Assembly: GCA_013076295.1 (NCBI GenBank)
Contig: RQOL01000754.1
Span: 55,003-119,002 of the forward strand
Direction of reading: 5' to 3'
DNA: 64,000 bases
DNA from: Sanderia malayensis
Lineage: Eukaryota; Cnidaria; Scyphozoa; Semaeostomeae; Pelagiidae
This document shows, in pieces, positions 62,501 through 64,000 of the stretch. Position numbers and translations under genes: made by a program. A model generated the notes under the pieces. That model was not told the origin of the DNA and did no database searches. It saw only the letters and a list, made by a program, of their open reading frames with translations. Numbering within the stretch: the first letter of the stretch is position 1; every line of letters starts with the position of its first letter.

Positions 62501-64000
62501 GTGTGCAGTAATGTTAATATCACTGCAAACAAACAAATGCATGTGTATTTTAGTTAGTGTAAGCTCTAATAACGGGGAATCGTGTGCAATTAGTGTGCAG
62601 TAAAGTTAATATCACTGAAAACAAGCAAATGCATGTGTATTTTACTTAGCCTCAGCTGTAATAACGTGGAATCATGTGAAATTGGTGTGCAGTAATGTTA
62701 ATATCACTGAAAACAAGCAAATGCATGTGTATTTTACTTAGTTTGAGGTGTAACAACGTGGATTCATGTGCCATTACTATGCAGTAATGTTAATATCACT
62801 GAAAACATGCAAATGCATGTGTATTTTATTGAATTGCATCTGTAATAACGTGGATTCATGTGCAATTAGCGTGCAGTAATGTTAATATCACTGAAAACAC
62901 GCAAATGCCTGTCTTTCATACTTAGTTTAAGCTGTAATAACGTGGATTCATGTGCAATTAGTGTACAGTAATGTTAATATCACTGCAAACAAACAAATCC
63001 ATTTGTATTTGAATTAGTTTCAGCTGTAACAACATGGATTCATGAGCAAAAAGTGTGCAGTAATGTTAATGTCACTGAAAACAAACAAATGCATGTGTTT
63101 TTTACTTAGTTTCAGCTGTAATAACGTGGATTGATGTGCAATTATTGTTCAGCAGTGTTAAGATTACTTTAAACAAGTCAATGCATATGTTTTTACCTAG
63201 TTCCAAGTGTAAAAACGTAGATTCATGTGCAATTATTATGCAGTAATGTTAAAATCACTGAAAACAAGCAAATCCATGTGTATTTTACTTAGTTCCAACT
63301 GTAATAACGTAGATTCATGTTCAAATAGTGTGCAGTAATGTTAAAATCACTGAAAAGAAGCAAAGGCATGTGTATTTTATTTAGTATTAGCTGTATTAAC
63401 GTGGATTCATGTGCAATAAGTGTGCAGTAATGTTATTATCACTGCAAACAAACAAATGCATGTTTAATTTAATTAGTTTCAGCTGTAATAACGTTGATTC
63501 ATGTCCAATTAGTGTACAGTAATGTTAATATCACTGAAAACATGCCAATGCATGTGCATTTTACTTAGTTTGAGGTGTAACAACGTGGATTCAAATGCCA
63601 TTACTGTGCAGTAATGTTAATATCACTCAAAACATGCAAATGCATGTGTATTTTACTTACTTTCAACTGTATAAAGTGGACTCATGTGCCATTAGTGTGC
63701 AGTAGTGTTAATATCACTGAAAACACGCAAATGCATGTGTAGTTTACTTAGTTTCAGCTGTAATAACGTGGATTCATGTGCAATTAGTGTGCAGTAATAT
63801 TAATATCACTGCAAACAAACAAATGCATGTGTATTTTAGTTAGTTTCAGCTCTAATAACGTGGAATCGTGTGCAATTAGTGTGCAGTAAAGTTAATATCA
63901 CTGAAAACAAGCAATGCATGTGTATTTTACTTAGCTTCAGCTGTAATAACGTGGAATCATGTGCAATTAGTGTGCAGAATGTTAATATCACTGCAAGCAA
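62501..64000. repeat. 28-monomer HOR, unit 2, cut by window edge
   Basis: First 1500 bp of a second 28-mer unit. It follows unit 1 until 63993; the last seven bases (CAAGCAA) already differ from unit 1 (AAAACAA), so the register may change just beyond the window. It carries four one-base deletions relative to unit 1: a T-run near 63190, CTGTATAAAG near 63669, AAGCAATGC near 63911 and CAGAATG near 63976. These could be real or sequencing errors. Confidence 0.87.

Larger units (their letters stand above)
1..64000. repeat. 92-bp satellite DNA array spanning the whole window
   Basis: The window is a continuous head-to-tail array of a 92-bp monomer. The first three monomers run 1-92, 93-184 and 185-276, and the last complete one ends at 63993. 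A typical monomer opens with AAAACAAGC or CAAACAAAC, then has AATGCATGTG, TTTTACTTAG, TTTCAGCTGTAATAACGTGG, ATTCATGTGCAATTAG, TGTGCAGTAATG and ends TTAATATCACTG. My consensus contains 30 G or C in 92. All monomers share one orientation; I saw no inversion, insertion or unique spacer. Because 92 is not a multiple of three and the monomer carries several stops, long open frames cannot form. The array extends past both window edges. It is most likely eukaryotic heterochromatic satellite. Whether it is centromeric is an inference I cannot test from sequence. Confidence 0.97.

Noticed and set aside
1..64000. CRISPR array
   Set aside because: The whole 92-bp unit is repeated. There are no conserved short repeats separated by unique spacers and no cas genes.
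1..64000. Transposon or retroelement, including terminal inverted repeats
   Set aside because: I saw no coding sequence, long terminal repeat, target-site duplication or poly(A) tail. Short palindromes such as CAGCTG and TTAATTAA are part of the monomer.
1..64000. Assigning the array to the centromere of a named species
   Set aside because: The monomer is not one I can tie to a species, and HOR structure alone does not prove centromere function.
1..64000. Alternating A/B monomer dimers
   Set aside because: The AAAAC and CAAAC unit starts do not alternate regularly; runs of the same type are common.

Overview
The whole 64 kb is one uninterrupted tandem satellite array. The repeat unit is an AT-rich monomer of 92 bp (my consensus is about 33% G+C). 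Every monomer lies head to tail in the same orientation. A monomer starts at base 1 and the last complete one ends at 63993. This fits about 696 monomers with a net loss of about 39 bp, from one 15-bp deletion and scattered small indels. I found no gene, RNA gene, transposon, rDNA, inversion or unique spacer. Two open frames of just over 60 codons near 51 kb are by-products of the repeat. An array this size with nested higher-order repeats (HORs) is typical of eukaryotic centromeric, pericentromeric or other constitutive heterochromatin. The sequence alone does not identify the species.

Monomer subtypes recur in a fixed order, so longer HOR units sit on top of the 92-bp period. From left to right: (1) 1-9136 is a mosaic with a 45-monomer repeat (1-1794 and 4140-5933), 12-monomer repeats (1806-2322/2910-3428 and 5901-6932/7004-8036) and a 10-monomer repeat reaching into the next block. 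(2) 9137-27564 is the most regular block: a 52-monomer HOR of 4779-4780 bp in three full copies plus a fourth truncated one. (3) 27565-32576 is an older mosaic with 40-, 16- and 12-monomer repeats. (4) 32577-37580 is a 27-monomer HOR (2484 bp) in two tandem copies. It merges into (5) an 81-monomer unit (7452 bp) at 34857-42308 with a 5084-bp partial second copy to 47392; the 81-mer is itself 55+26 monomers. (6) 47393-59924 is a mosaic holding a repeated 2.4-kb block with a nested six-monomer tandem duplication, a more diverged stretch at about 50.8-54.1 kb, and one out-of-register junction at 54077-54153. (7) 59925-64000 is a 28-monomer HOR (2576 bp), one full copy plus 1500 bp of a second cut by the window edge.

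Nearly all copy offsets are whole multiples of 92 bp, less a few single-base indels. This is what unequal homologous exchange or gene conversion between in-register monomers produces. A marker monomer recurs every 7-16 monomers across much of the array and suggests a shorter ancestral cassette from which the longer HORs were built. Copies of the 52-mer carry conflicting shared variants, which suggests exchange between them after duplication. All comparisons were by eye: I give offsets I could count and no percent identities.
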